A stretch of 64,000 nucleotides of DNA from Candidatus Tanganyikabacteria bacterium (GCA_016867265.1 VGJW01000011.1:1-64000), one strand, 5' to 3'. Shown: positions 42,817 through 52,539, counted from the stretch's first letter. Numbers and translations are program-made. Notes: generated by a model from the letters alone, not told the origin.

Positions 42817-44112
42817 ATGCGCCGCTTCGCCACTGCCTCGCTCCTCGCCTCGTTGACCGCCACCGTCGTGGGCTGCGGCACCCATGTCACCGGCGCCACC
42901 CAAGCGCTGTCCGTGGGCGCCAGCCAGGGTCGTCTTTACACCAAGGGCGGGATGGCTCAGGTGCTCGTGAAGCGGGCGCCCGGCACCACGGCTGCGCTGA
43001 ACGTCGCCAACGTCGCGCTCCGCCCGATGGCCATCAGCGTCGGCATGGCCCAGCTAGGCTGGTCGATGGTGGGCGTCGCCCCCAGCCAGGTCAACACGGC
43101 TCTGAGCGCCCTTCGGCAGGACCGGTCCGTCTTGGCCGCCCAGCCCAATTTGCAGCGTAACCTCGTCAAGCCCGGCGTGGCGCCCGGCCTCGAGGCAGCC
43201 GGTCTTCCCGGTTTCGTGACGGCAGCCGCTCCCAATGATCCGCTGTTCGGTAAGCAGTACGCCCCGCAACTCGTCAAGGCTCCCGGGGCCTGGGGCTTCA
43301 CGACCGGCAAGGGCCAGACCATCGCCATCGTCGATACCGGCGTGGATACCGGCCACCCCGACTTGAAGGCCCACATGGTGCCCGGCTGGAACACCGTCGA
43401 CAACAGCGCCAACGACAAGGATGACTTCGGCCACGGCACGCACTGCGCCGGCATCGCCGCCGGTCTGACCAACAACAAGGTCGGCATCGCCGGAATTGCA
43501 CCGGATGCCAAGATCATGTCCGTCAAGGTCCTTGGCAGCGACGGGTCGGGCTCGGACGAGACTGTGGCGTCCGGCATCACCTGGGCCGCGGATCACGGCG
43601 CCACCGTCATCAGCCTCTCGCTCGGCGGCCCCGGCGAGTCCAAGGTCATGAACGATGCCGTCGACTACGCCATCCGCAAGGGCGCGGTCCTCGTCGCCGC
43701 GATGGGCAATGACGGAACCAACGAGAAGTCGTATCCCGCGGCTTGCCCGGGCGTCATCGCCGTCGGCGCCTCCGACAGCCAGGACAAGATTGCCGACTTC
43801 AGCCAGTGGGGTTCGTGGATCAGCGTGGCTGCCCCCGGCGTCAAGATCTTCGCCACGATGCCCACCTACAAGGTCGCGATGAGCGACTGGGGCTTCCCCA
43901 GGAACTACGCCAGCATGGATGGCACCTCGATGGCCTGCCCCGCTGCCGCCGGCGTCACGGCCCTGATCCGGGCCAGCCAGCCCAGTTTGGCCGTCGCTCA
44001 GGTCAAGGCTCGTCTCGAAGCCACCGCGGACAAGGTTCCCGCGCAGAACAACGCGCCGAACGAGTACTTCGGCAACGGTCGCGTCAACGCCCTCCGCGCC
44101 GTCCAGCGGTAA
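42817..44112 (+). CDS. Secreted subtilisin-like serine protease (S8)
   Basis: 431 residues. A signal ends at VVGC (Cys20). A prodomain of about 120 residues precedes the catalytic part: Asp173 in IVDTGVD, His206 in FGHGTHCAG, Asn298 in AAMGNDG and Ser371 in GTSMACP. It is thermitase/fervidolysin-like and probably acts at the outer surface, being lipid-anchored. It ends before a strong hairpin. Confidence 0.93.
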   Translation: MRRFATASLLASLTATVVGCGTHVTGATQALSVGASQGRLYTKGGMAQVLVKRAPGTTAALNVANVALRPMAISVGMAQLGWSMVGVAPSQVNTALSALRQDRSVLAAQPNLQRNLVKPGVAPGLEAAGLPGFVTAAAPNDPLFGKQYAPQLVKAPGAWGFTTGKGQTIAIVDTGVDTGHPDLKAHMVPGWNTVDNSANDKDDFGHGTHCAGIAAGLTNNKVGIAGIAPDAKIMSVKVLGSDGSGSDETVASGITWAADHGATVISLSLGGPGESKVMNDAVDYAIRKGAVLVAAMGNDGTNEKSYPAACPGVIAVGASDSQDKIADFSQWGSWISVAAPGVKIFATMPTYKVAMSDWGFPRNYASMDGTSMACPAAAGVTALIRASQPSLAVAQVKARLEATADKVPAQNNAPNEYFGNGRVNALRAVQR

Positions 44113-44142
44113 CAACCGCCAACAGCAAGGCGCCGTCGTATG

Positions 44143-44171
44143 GAGCGGACATCCCCACAGGATGTCCGCTC
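44143..44171. terminator. Perfect 12-bp hairpin between convergent genes
   Basis: GAGCGGACATCC and GGATGTCCGCTC flank a CCACA loop. It begins 30 bases after the subtilase stop and overlaps the stop codon of the convergent gene at 44170. No T-run follows, so if it terminates it probably does so with Rho or as a 3' end stabiliser. Confidence 0.55.
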
Positions 44172-44709
44172 AGGCCTTGGGCGGAAAGGCCTGACGCAAC
44201 CAGCCTTCAAGACCGGCAACGGCCACTTCCCCATCGACGGGTTGCGCGGGCCTGGTCTCGTCGCCCACCCGTTGGTCGAGGCCCTCGGTGCCCTGTGGGA
44301 CCAGGCTTCGCAAGGCCTTGAGGAGTCGCGCCATCTCACCGGCAGCAGGCGGCGAACCAGAAAGGGCAAGGGAACGCAACAAGCGCGCCAGCAGGCGAGG
44401 ACCCTCCGGACCAGCACCAGCCATCGCCTGCCCCAGATCCACAAGCAGTGCCAAGACCCGTTCCAGACGCGCGATCATCTGAAGGATTTCAGCCTCGCTC
44501 GCCCCGGACAGCAGCAGGCCCTGGGCCATCTGGAGCAAGGGCCCCAGCAGGGCTGCGACCTCGGCAGGCAGGCCCAAGAGCAAGTCCCGGACCGCGGCAA
44601 TCAACTCGCGCAATCGATCGCGCGCGACGGTAGCTGACCCTCCCTCCAAGGACCGGGTGGTGGCCACGCGCTGGGTCCGCGCCTTGCGAACGCGGGACGA
44701 TTCGTCCAT
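44170..44709 (-). CDS. Helical protein, unknown
   Basis: 179 residues, leucine/alanine-rich and helical (LRELIAAVRDLLLGLPAEVAAL). No signal peptide or domain. It lies 45 bases downstream of the SpoIIE-type phosphatase gene on the same strand, so it may belong to that operon. Confidence 0.5.
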   Translation of the reverse strand: MDESSRVRKARTQRVATTRSLEGGSATVARDRLRELIAAVRDLLLGLPAEVAALLGPLLQMAQGLLLSGASEAEILQMIARLERVLALLVDLGQAMAGAGPEGPRLLARLLRSLALSGSPPAAGEMARLLKALRSLVPQGTEGLDQRVGDETRPAQPVDGEVAVAGLEGWLRQAFPPKA

Positions 44710-44754
44710 GCGTCTTGTTTACCCGGGGAAGCAACGTTCGCCCCGGCCAAGACG

Positions 44755-47283
44755 TCAGGACGCAGGTGCACCCGATGCCGGCGCTGCGGCCGGTGTCGGC
44801 ATCGCAGGGGCCGCAAGGGGCTTGGCCAGCATCCGCATCGTGACCATGGTGACATCGTCGAACGGCGCCCGCTCCTGCCGGAAGTTGGTGATCTCCTCTG
44901 TGAACTGGTGCAGCAACGCGGCTGCACCGTCGCGAGCCGCCCGAGCATTGGCAAAGATCCTGTCAACACCGTAGGTGGCACCTTGGGGACTGTGGATGTC
45001 CTCGAGACCATCGGAATAGAAGAGCAACGTATCGCCCACCTTGAGCGAGACCTCAATCTCCCGATACTTGTAGCCGTTCATCATGCCCAGCGGCGGCCCC
45101 TTGGCGACGATCTCCTCGCCATTCTGCAGCGGACGAGGCATGCCGCCGTTGGCAAGCAGCATCTTGCCGGAGGGCTCCCAGATGGCGTAACAGACTGCCA
45201 CGAACATCCCCTCGGCAGGCTTGTTGGCGCAGATGATCTCGTTCATCCGACTAAGCATTTCCGCTGGCGACTCATGGGACTTGACTGAAGTCCTGAAGCA
45301 GGAGAGGGCCGTCGTCATCAAGAGCGCGGCCGGCATGCCCTTGCCCGAAACGTCGCCGATGAGCATGCCGAGGCGACCATCGTCGAAGGCCACCACATCG
45401 TAGAGATCGCCCCCTACTTCAAGCGCGGGCGTCGAACTGCCGAAGACTTCGGCACCGGCCACCACGGGCATCCTCTTGGGCAACAGGCCCAATTGGACCT
45501 GCCGCGCGATTTCCATCTCGTGCCGCAGCTTTTCCTGGTCCGCGACCTGCCCAATCAGGCCGATGCGGTCCAGGCCAATCTGGAGCTGGTCCCCGAGGCG
45601 GGCCAGCAATTCGGTGTCATCGGGCAACCACGGCTCTCCGGAACGCCTCGGGCCAACTACCACCACGGCCACCGGCGGCTTGCCCTGCTCGGGACGGATC
45701 ACCAGGGACAGGCCCTTCTGCTTGGTGTCCCCGCCACGGCCCACCTCGATGCCGCGGGGCGAATAGGCCCCGACATAGCGCGGCAGCCCGGGCTCATCGA
45801 GGCGCAGAGGCTTGACGCGATCGCTTGACACCCCGAGCACCCTGCGCGGCATAAGGGCCATATCGCCCGAATCCTTCGTGAAGGCCATCAGGTAACGCGG
45901 CTGGAAGGCCTTCTCGCACTGGGCAAGCAAGGCTTGGTAGAGGGGTTCGTGCTTGGTCAGGTTGCGAATGGAAATGGTGAACTCATCCGTAATCAGGGCC
46001 GTATCGGCACGCTTGCGCTCGAAGACGACATCCATAAACACCCGCATCTTCTGCAGCAGCCACGGACAGGCGGGCACGACCAGCAACGTGGCGACGAGGT
46101 GGGCCGTGACCGCGTCATAACCGAGGTCCGCCCCGAGCGCACGCCCCAGCCAGCCTGCAATCCCGGCCACCGGCGCATAGATCAACAGCAACGCGACGCC
46201 CGTCGCCACGATGACGGTCGCCGTCTCGAGATGCTCCTGCAGCCAAGCCGGGCGCACGCGCGCGATGACGGCCGCCGTGGCCAGCGGAAAGACACCGAGC
46301 AGCGGCAAGGACAAGGCGACGCCCAGGTCGATGCCCCCAGCCTCGCTGAACAGCGACAGCAGGCCGAACGTCGCGAGGGGCAAGGCGGCCGACACTAGGG
46401 CTTGCAGCATCTGGCGCGCTTGGCCACGCGCACCCGGCAAGCTGGACTCGAGTGACACCTGATAAAGGAAGCGTCCCATCCACACCATACCCGCCAGCAC
46501 GGGCCCCCAGACGAGGACTCCTACGACCGAGAGAGTCCACACGAGGTCCGTGGCCTTGCCCTCACGGGCACTGCCGAGCATCCCCGAGGCAAGCAACGAG
46601 AGGACTAGGGCCGCAAGATACGGGACGAACCGAGCGATGGGCAGATCCTTGAGGACCCGGGGCGGCGACGGATAGACAAGGACAAGGTGGCCCAATGCCG
46701 CCGCAACCCAGGGCACCGAGGCCAATAGCAGGGTCGCCGGGCTGGAGCCCTCCGTAAGGCCGAGGCGCGGCAGGCCCAGCACCGCCATCAGGCCCACAAG
46801 CAGCATCTGGAGGGCCACGCCAGCCTCGATGGTCCGCGCAAGCCTGTAGGTGACGACGGCTGCACCGACGCAAATCAGCGACATGCCCAGCAGGGGAAGG
46901 ACGCCCTTGGCCACATCCCCCATGGACCACTTCCGCACCGTGACCATCACGGCATAGGGCTTGGCCGGGTCATCCCCGAGGACCAGTTGGTGCTCGCTGC
47001 CAGGCGCCGCTTCATCGAGGATGGCTTGGGCATCCCACGGACGCTTGACCTCCAGCCCGTTCACCTTGGTCAGGAAACGGGCATCCCCGGGAATGCCCTT
47101 GAGGAGTTCAGGCTGAACGAGATGGCGGAGGCCCATGGTCTCCGTCAGCTCGAAACCGGCGTGGGCCCGGGCGTCCAGCCAGCCGAACTGCCGGACGATG
47201 GTCGACAGGTCCAGCACAAGCGCCAGCAAACAGACCAGCACGAGGCCGATCAGTGAGAGGGCTTGGGCGGTTGTGGCGCGCAC
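44755..47283 (-). CDS. Membrane SpoIIE/RsbU-type PP2C phosphatase with PDZ-like sensor
   Basis: 842 residues, GTG start with AAGGAG 6 bases upstream. One N-terminal helix, a PDZ-like extracytoplasmic segment (about 45-115), about nine further helices to about residue 410, then a GAF-like region. The C-terminal PP2C domain has VGGDLYDVVAF, GDVSGKGMPAALLM, SDGLEDIHSPQG and FDDVTMVTM, with metal-binding aspartates intact. It would dephosphorylate a STAS protein in a partner-switch; the gene for such a STAS is directly upstream. Confidence 0.87.
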   Translation of the reverse strand: MRATTAQALSLIGLVLVCLLALVLDLSTIVRQFGWLDARAHAGFELTETMGLRHLVQPELLKGIPGDARFLTKVNGLEVKRPWDAQAILDEAAPGSEHQLVLGDDPAKPYAVMVTVRKWSMGDVAKGVLPLLGMSLICVGAAVVTYRLARTIEAGVALQMLLVGLMAVLGLPRLGLTEGSSPATLLLASVPWVAAALGHLVLVYPSPPRVLKDLPIARFVPYLAALVLSLLASGMLGSAREGKATDLVWTLSVVGVLVWGPVLAGMVWMGRFLYQVSLESSLPGARGQARQMLQALVSAALPLATFGLLSLFSEAGGIDLGVALSLPLLGVFPLATAAVIARVRPAWLQEHLETATVIVATGVALLLIYAPVAGIAGWLGRALGADLGYDAVTAHLVATLLVVPACPWLLQKMRVFMDVVFERKRADTALITDEFTISIRNLTKHEPLYQALLAQCEKAFQPRYLMAFTKDSGDMALMPRRVLGVSSDRVKPLRLDEPGLPRYVGAYSPRGIEVGRGGDTKQKGLSLVIRPEQGKPPVAVVVVGPRRSGEPWLPDDTELLARLGDQLQIGLDRIGLIGQVADQEKLRHEMEIARQVQLGLLPKRMPVVAGAEVFGSSTPALEVGGDLYDVVAFDDGRLGMLIGDVSGKGMPAALLMTTALSCFRTSVKSHESPAEMLSRMNEIICANKPAEGMFVAVCYAIWEPSGKMLLANGGMPRPLQNGEEIVAKGPPLGMMNGYKYREIEVSLKVGDTLLFYSDGLEDIHSPQGATYGVDRIFANARAARDGAAALLHQFTEEITNFRQERAPFDDVTMVTMRMLAKPLAAPAMPTPAAAPASGAPAS

Positions 47284-47293
47284 GCTTCACTCC

Positions 47294-47638
47294 TTATCGG
47301 AGCAAATCCTCGATGGCCTTGTCCTTCGTCTCGTAAAAGGTAAAGAACGAAGGGAAGTCGAGCAGATCGAAGACCCGGTAGACATCCTCGCGGACGCCAG
47401 CCGCCACGACCTTGCCCCCCTTCTCGTCGGCAAGGTTGCGCGCCACCAGCAACAGGCCCATGCCCGAGCTGATGATGAACTCGAGGCCACTGAAATCAAA
47501 GACCAGCGACGCCTGATTGCCACCGAACGAATCCCGGATGCGTGCCTCCAGGGTGTTGACGTCCGCGGGGTCGACCCGGCCGGATACGGCAAGCACGTTG
47601 AAGGTTTCGTAGGACTCCTGGCGAATGGTGATAGCCAC
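47294..47638 (-). CDS. STAS-domain anti-anti-sigma factor
   Basis: 114 residues from a GTG at 47638 chosen for the AAGGAG 8 bases upstream. The fold signature VLAVSGRVDPADVNTLEARI and the phospho-site region EFIISSGMGLLL are typical of RsbV/SpoIIAA. It lies 10 bases before the phosphatase gene. No RsbW-type kinase is present nearby. Confidence 0.85.
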   Translation of the reverse strand: MAITIRQESYETFNVLAVSGRVDPADVNTLEARIRDSFGGNQASLVFDFSGLEFIISSGMGLLLVARNLADEKGGKVVAAGVREDVYRVFDLLDFPSFFTFYETKDKAIEDLLR

Positions 47639-47704
47639 GAACAATGCTCCTTGATGAACGAATACCAAGTCCAACGTACCCTTGCCGGGTGCCGTTACAC
47701 ATCT

Positions 47705-50700
47705 TCAGAAGTTGGCGCCAAGGCCCAATATCAGCTGATGCGCCCCCAGGGCGGGATGCAGGCCCCGGCCATAGCCGAGGCGCAGCTGGGACGGAATACC
47801 CTGCGCAAGCGTGACATGGGTGCGCAGTTCAGCCCCGACGCCCCACATTTCCTGTGATTCGGCAAACAGGGTCCAGACCCTGGCCAGGTCGACGAAGGGC
47901 GCGAAGGACAGGCGCTCGATGAATACCGGCACGGTGCCTGGACCAGTCATGATCTCGCCAAGCGGAATTCGCCACTCGAGGGAACCGAACGCCGCGTGTT
48001 GCCCGACTGGGGTCTGCGTACCCACGGCATATCCCCGCAGCGGCAGCTTTCGGTCCGGCGAGTCTTGCAGCACGCGCAGGTCCTGCAGGTCGTAGAGCGC
48101 CGTGCTGGTCGCCCTGCCCATCAGCAGTTGGGCGTTGGGATCGGCTTGGTTGACGGAGGACGCAAGGTCCGCGGCATACCAACCGAAGTTGTTCCGGGCA
48201 TAGGGCACTTCGGCCCGGTCATCGAAGAGGGTCCCTGCGAAGCCCCGGAACGCCAGCACGTGGCGACCCGGCAGGGCCACGTAGCGCCTCCAGTCGGCGA
48301 ACGCCCGGGTATACCCCAGCATGCTGCCGAGGGTCGCCCCGCCCACGCTGACCTGCGGCAGGGTCCGCTCCAGGCCGACGTTCCAGAGCGCCCCGTCCGT
48401 CAGGCTGATGGGGCGACCGGGACGAAAGGCCGAGTTGCCCAGCAGGTTGACGCGGGCGATGTAGAAGTCCGAGGGAGGAACCTGAGCCGGGACCAGAACG
48501 GGAAAGGACTGTCCCGTCAACGAAGTCGCCTGTCCCTCGATCAGCACCGCGTCCGGAATGCTCTGCGAAGCCAGCATCACGCTGCTCGACAGGCGCTTCC
48601 ACTCGAACCCGATCTTGGTCGTCATGCCGTCCTGCCACGGACTGATCAGGAAGTTTGGCGGCGGATCCAACTGGATGCTGCCGACAGCGCTCTGGGTCGT
48701 CCGGGCCTGGAACAGCGTGGGTGTCAACGTGTCACCGGGAAGGTACTGTGCCAGCACCTTGCCGGACGAGTCGACGGCCAGCAGGGGTTGACTGACACGA
48801 CCACCATTGACAATCAGGGACGGCTCGGAGACCTGGGAGTAGGAGATGGCCAAGGTCGGATCCCACTCATCCGACTGGAAGGCCCCCTGGATGAACGGCG
48901 TCATCGGCGTGTCGGGTTGCAGCACCGACGTCACGCCCAAGCTGGCGAACCAGAACTGACGGCGCAACGCGTCCTCTCCGTAGCCACGCAGGGCCATGTA
49001 GTGCCCGAATCCGCCCAGATCCCCGCCCGGCAGCCGCAGGTCACGCAGCAGGGTCGTCGTGTGGTCGAAGAAGGCAAAGGGCCAGACCAGCCGAGGCTGA
49101 AGCGACTGCAGAGGGTTGTACGGCGCGTCGGAGAGGATGTCAGTCACGCTTGCTGACGATTGTGCCGATGAAGCCTGCAGCGGCTTCATGACCACAGGAT
49201 CGCCGTCGAGGCCGCGAAACAGGCCCTCGCCGCGACCTTTGCCCTCTGGCGTGAAGGAAGCCGGGTCGAAGGGCATCACGTGCACGTCGTAACCCTTGGG
49301 ACCATAGTCGACGAACGCGAGTTGGCGACCATCGGGCGAGACCTCGGGGTCGAAGGCCCCCCCGAGCACGTTCGTGACCTGGAAGCGCGCGCCGTCGGCG
49401 AGGCGGATCGCATGCAGGTTCATGACGCCCGTCCGATCGCTCGCGTAGACCACCCACCGACCATCCGGCGAGACGCACGGAGCAATCTGTACCGCGTCAT
49501 CAGGCACGACTGGCGTCAGCTTGCGCGTCTCGGCATCGAGCCACACCAGGTTGGTGCGGCCTTCCTGCCACTGGACCAGGACCGCCCGCCGACCGTCCGG
49601 GTGCCAGACGGGGCTGGCAAAGCTGCCCAGCATCGGCCCCTTGAGCCGCCACTGCACCTTGCCCTCCGGGTCGAGCATCGCCAGATCGTTCCGTCCCCCC
49701 CCATTGAGGACCACGAGCGTCCGGCCGTCCGGATGCGGGGCCGGGCACGAAGCCCGCAGGCCACGCGTCAAGGGCCGGGTCGCGCCCGCTTCGAGGTCAT
49801 GCGTGAACGCATCCGTGAAGCTGGTCAGGCGGGGGCTCTCCCCGGCCCCGTAGAAAACCAGCTTCTTGCCACCAGGCACCACCCGGAAGTCCTTGCGCGA
49901 CGACTTGGCCAGCACGAATCGCGTCTTGCCCGTAGCCAGGTCATGCCGGACCACGCCGACCTCGTCCTCGAGGGGCGACTGGGTGTAGAGCAAGGTAGCG
50001 GCATCCAGCCAATGGGGATGTCGATGATTGCGCCCGGTGGTCGTCAGGAGACGCGACGACGTCAGGGGCCGTCGCCGGATGGCCTCGACCTGCCGGGCAT
50101 AACGGTCCCTGAAAAAAGCCACGGCGTCGTCCCACAACCGGTACATCGGCTTGCCCGTCGCGCGCAGGGCGGCCACGTTGATGCCCGCCCACGGGAACTC
50201 ACCCAGGCGATCGCTGATTCGGACGGCCTGATCTATCCCGCCCTTGGCCGCAAGGTACTTGTGGAAGATCGTGCCGTAGGAATACAGGGCCCCACCCGGT
50301 GCCCACTCGAGCGCGTAGTTTCCCGAAGCCTTGTCGATGCTGAAAGGTGCCCCTTCGAGGAACTGTCGGCGCAGGACCATGTCGAACTGGCCCTCGATCG
50401 CCCTGCCTCCCCCCGTGAGCGCACTTTCCTGAAAGACGGCGAGACCTTCCTTGAGAAAGTTGGGCAGGAAGTCCAGTTGCAGCAGGACGGCGAACTCGGG
50501 CAAGAGGAACCGCAGCACCGAAGCATTGATCCAGCCGTTGATCTGCCCGGGGCCGGTCGCGGAGCGCAGGTGCAGCACGTGGGTGTACTCGTGCGCGATA
50601 ATCATCTTCAGCCAGTTGTCGTAACGCCCGACATACCAGTCCTCCTCGGGGCTGGGCGGCGTCACCCAGAAGGTCAGCGATGAGTCCGGGTAGGGCGTCG

Positions 50701-51025
50701 CGAAGCCGTTCGTCGTGTCCTCGGTGTCCAGGATGGTGACGTGCGTCCGGTCGTCCTCCCGATGAAACATCGACCCGAGCACGGCATGGCTCTCTTCGGC
50801 ATACTGGGCGGTCTTGAGCGCCACCTCCCGCAATTCGCTGGGGTAATGCACCCAGAAGTGACGGGTCGTAAGTGTCCGCCAATCGCCGCCCGAGGGGACG
50901 AAATCGGCCGCGAGGGCCGGGCGAGGCAAAGCAAGGGCGCCAAGGAGCGCCAGGCCGACCACCCCGGGAAGCGTGCGGGACCAAAGGCGCGGGGACACGG
51001 CGCAATCTCCCATCTTGGGCTTCAT
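47705..51025 (-). CDS. Metallopeptidase-propeller-outer-membrane-barrel fusion
   Basis: 1,106 residues, GGGAGG ribosome site. A signal peptide (about 1-40) is followed by a zinc-peptidase domain with HEYTH (His145 to His149) and a later glutamate in LKEGLAVF (about 193). Residues about 345-620 are a TolB-type propeller (CVSPDGRWVVYASD, VSPDGRQLAFVDYG, WHPDGRRAVLVQWQ). The last 470 residues are beta-rich and end in ILGLGANF, a terminal phenylalanine typical of Omp85-like barrels. Such peptidase-MA/TolB/barrel proteins are rare; cell-surface function likely. Confidence 0.8.
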   Translation of the reverse strand: MKPKMGDCAVSPRLWSRTLPGVVGLALLGALALPRPALAADFVPSGGDWRTLTTRHFWVHYPSELREVALKTAQYAEESHAVLGSMFHREDDRTHVTILDTEDTTNGFATPYPDSSLTFWVTPPSPEEDWYVGRYDNWLKMIIAHEYTHVLHLRSATGPGQINGWINASVLRFLLPEFAVLLQLDFLPNFLKEGLAVFQESALTGGGRAIEGQFDMVLRRQFLEGAPFSIDKASGNYALEWAPGGALYSYGTIFHKYLAAKGGIDQAVRISDRLGEFPWAGINVAALRATGKPMYRLWDDAVAFFRDRYARQVEAIRRRPLTSSRLLTTTGRNHRHPHWLDAATLLYTQSPLEDEVGVVRHDLATGKTRFVLAKSSRKDFRVVPGGKKLVFYGAGESPRLTSFTDAFTHDLEAGATRPLTRGLRASCPAPHPDGRTLVVLNGGGRNDLAMLDPEGKVQWRLKGPMLGSFASPVWHPDGRRAVLVQWQEGRTNLVWLDAETRKLTPVVPDDAVQIAPCVSPDGRWVVYASDRTGVMNLHAIRLADGARFQVTNVLGGAFDPEVSPDGRQLAFVDYGPKGYDVHVMPFDPASFTPEGKGRGEGLFRGLDGDPVVMKPLQASSAQSSASVTDILSDAPYNPLQSLQPRLVWPFAFFDHTTTLLRDLRLPGGDLGGFGHYMALRGYGEDALRRQFWFASLGVTSVLQPDTPMTPFIQGAFQSDEWDPTLAISYSQVSEPSLIVNGGRVSQPLLAVDSSGKVLAQYLPGDTLTPTLFQARTTQSAVGSIQLDPPPNFLISPWQDGMTTKIGFEWKRLSSSVMLASQSIPDAVLIEGQATSLTGQSFPVLVPAQVPPSDFYIARVNLLGNSAFRPGRPISLTDGALWNVGLERTLPQVSVGGATLGSMLGYTRAFADWRRYVALPGRHVLAFRGFAGTLFDDRAEVPYARNNFGWYAADLASSVNQADPNAQLLMGRATSTALYDLQDLRVLQDSPDRKLPLRGYAVGTQTPVGQHAAFGSLEWRIPLGEIMTGPGTVPVFIERLSFAPFVDLARVWTLFAESQEMWGVGAELRTHVTLAQGIPSQLRLGYGRGLHPALGAHQLILGLGANF

Positions 51026-51065
51026 CCTATCACCCTCCCGTCACGGCCGTTCCCAGCGGCAAAAC

Positions 51066-51094
51066 TTGATTGTTTCTTGAGGTTTTCTTTATCG
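51066..51094 (+). promoter_or_regulatory. Candidate promoter of the repeat protein gene
   Basis: TTGATT (51066-51071), a 17-base spacer and TTATCG (51089-51094) lie just before the gene at 51126, in an AT-rich patch. Within it CTTGA-type half-sites (51066 and 51077) are also 11 bp apart. Confidence 0.4.
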
Positions 51095-51125
51095 GGCACG
51101 GCGGTCATCCGGGGACAACCGACGC

Positions 51126-52535
51126 ATGGAAGCAGCCCCCCGCACCGCCCACGGCGCAGCCGTGCTGGCGCAGTTGCGCGAGGCCGTGCGCCGTCCTCGC
51201 CGGGAAGGGACCTCACGGCTGCAGACCAGCCACGCCTCGGGGAAGAGGGCGGATGGCATCGTCCAGCGTCCGGCACCGGGTGTCCTGCTTGCAGCAGGCC
51301 ATCTCGAGGCGTGGCGGCAGGACGGGATCTCGGCGCAGGCAACAGGGCGCCACGAGGGTCCGCTCGTCCAAGCAGAGGGACAGGCGTGGGCCAACGCTGC
51401 GACCGAGGCCGGCGTACGCCTCGTGGGCGGACTCGCGGCCATTCCGGGCTTGGCCATCGCCGCCGGCGCCGCCGAGGTCCAGGCCACGGCAAAGGTCGAG
51501 GGCGGGGCACAAGGCAAGGCCAAGGTCGGACGCAGCCTGCTCTCCATCGACGGCTTCATCCACGCCGTTGGTGAAGTTGGCGCGCGTGCCCGGGCCGCCG
51601 GCGTGGCCCTGCTTGGCATCGACAGCCTGGGCTTGCCGGGCTTCGAGTTCGGCGGTGCAGCCGAGGGGATGGCGGGGGCACAGGGCACGGGCCGTGCCGG
51701 CCTCGCCGTGTCGTTGCTGGGCCTGATTCGCGTGCAGGTCAGGGGTCTTGCTCAGGGTATCGCAGGCGCAGCAGGTGCCGCGGCCGCGCACCTCAAGTTC
51801 CGGGACGGCGACCTTTCCGTAGGCTTCGGGGCGGGTGGTGCCGCCGGCGTGGGGGGTGGCGTGGGCACCGAGGTCACCGTCGGGCTGGGCAAGATTCCCC
51901 GTGGCATCCTGCAGACAACGGTCGCCCCTATTCTGCAACTGCCGATGTTCGCCCTGAACACGATCGGCAAGGCCTTGGGCATCAAGGCGCCCGAGGGCCG
52001 CGAGATGCCGGTCCTCAAGGAGTGGGACAACTGGGCCAAGCGCAGCGTTGATCAGGGCCTGAAAGCCGTTGGCGAGGGCTTTGCGGAGATTGGCGAGGAT
52101 CTGGGTGCCGTGGCTTCCTTCGTGGGAGGTGCTGTCGTCGACGGCGTCACGGGCGTGGCCAAGGGTGTCGGCAAGGCGGCAGAGGCCGTGGGCGGCGCCG
52201 TCGTCGACGGCGTCACGGGCCTCGCCAAGGGAGTCGGCAAGGCGGCGGAAGCCGTCGGGGGCGTCGTCGTCGGGGCCGTCACCGGTATCGGCAAGGGTAT
52301 CGCCGCCGTAGGCGAGGGCATCGGAGACGCCATCGGCAGTCTCTTCGGCAGCAAGAAGCGCCGCAAGGAAGCCGCGGACAAGCCGAACGACGCAACGCAG
52401 GCGAAGCCCGCGACCGAGGCCAAGATTCCCGCAGCATCGGCGCCCCCTGCAACCTCGCCCACCGTACGCGAGGTCCCGCGGCCCGGATCCGGGGATGTGA
52501 TCCTGCTTCTCGGGAACCTGCCCGCGGGACGCTGA
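51126..52535 (+). CDS. Glycine/alanine-rich protein with 22-residue repeats
   Basis: 469 residues without a standard signal peptide. The middle is a very Gly/Ala-rich series (GVRLVGGLAAIPGLAIAAGA and so on), as seen in some polymorphic-toxin or exoprotein trafficking regions. Residues about 334-400 hold three tandem amphipathic units like GGAVVDGVTGVAKGVGKAAE. The C-terminus is basic (SKKRRKEAADK) and then proline-rich. Function unknown; it could insert into membranes. Converges on the rRNA methyltransferase gene 4 bases away. Confidence 0.6.
   Translation: MEAAPRTAHGAAVLAQLREAVRRPRREGTSRLQTSHASGKRADGIVQRPAPGVLLAAGHLEAWRQDGISAQATGRHEGPLVQAEGQAWANAATEAGVRLVGGLAAIPGLAIAAGAAEVQATAKVEGGAQGKAKVGRSLLSIDGFIHAVGEVGARARAAGVALLGIDSLGLPGFEFGGAAEGMAGAQGTGRAGLAVSLLGLIRVQVRGLAQGIAGAAGAAAAHLKFRDGDLSVGFGAGGAAGVGGGVGTEVTVGLGKIPRGILQTTVAPILQLPMFALNTIGKALGIKAPEGREMPVLKEWDNWAKRSVDQGLKAVGEGFAEIGEDLGAVASFVGGAVVDGVTGVAKGVGKAAEAVGGAVVDGVTGLAKGVGKAAEAVGGVVVGAVTGIGKGIAAVGEGIGDAIGSLFGSKKRRKEAADKPNDATQAKPATEAKIPAASAPPATSPTVREVPRPGSGDVILLLGNLPAGR
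52126..52323 (+). repeat. Three tandem 66-bp coding repeats
   Basis: The segment TCGTCGACGGCGTCACGGGC recurs exactly 66 bases apart at 52135 and 52201, with a third diverged copy from 52258. Each unit encodes 22 residues of an amphipathic helix. Confidence 0.75.
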
Positions 52536-52539
52536 GTCC

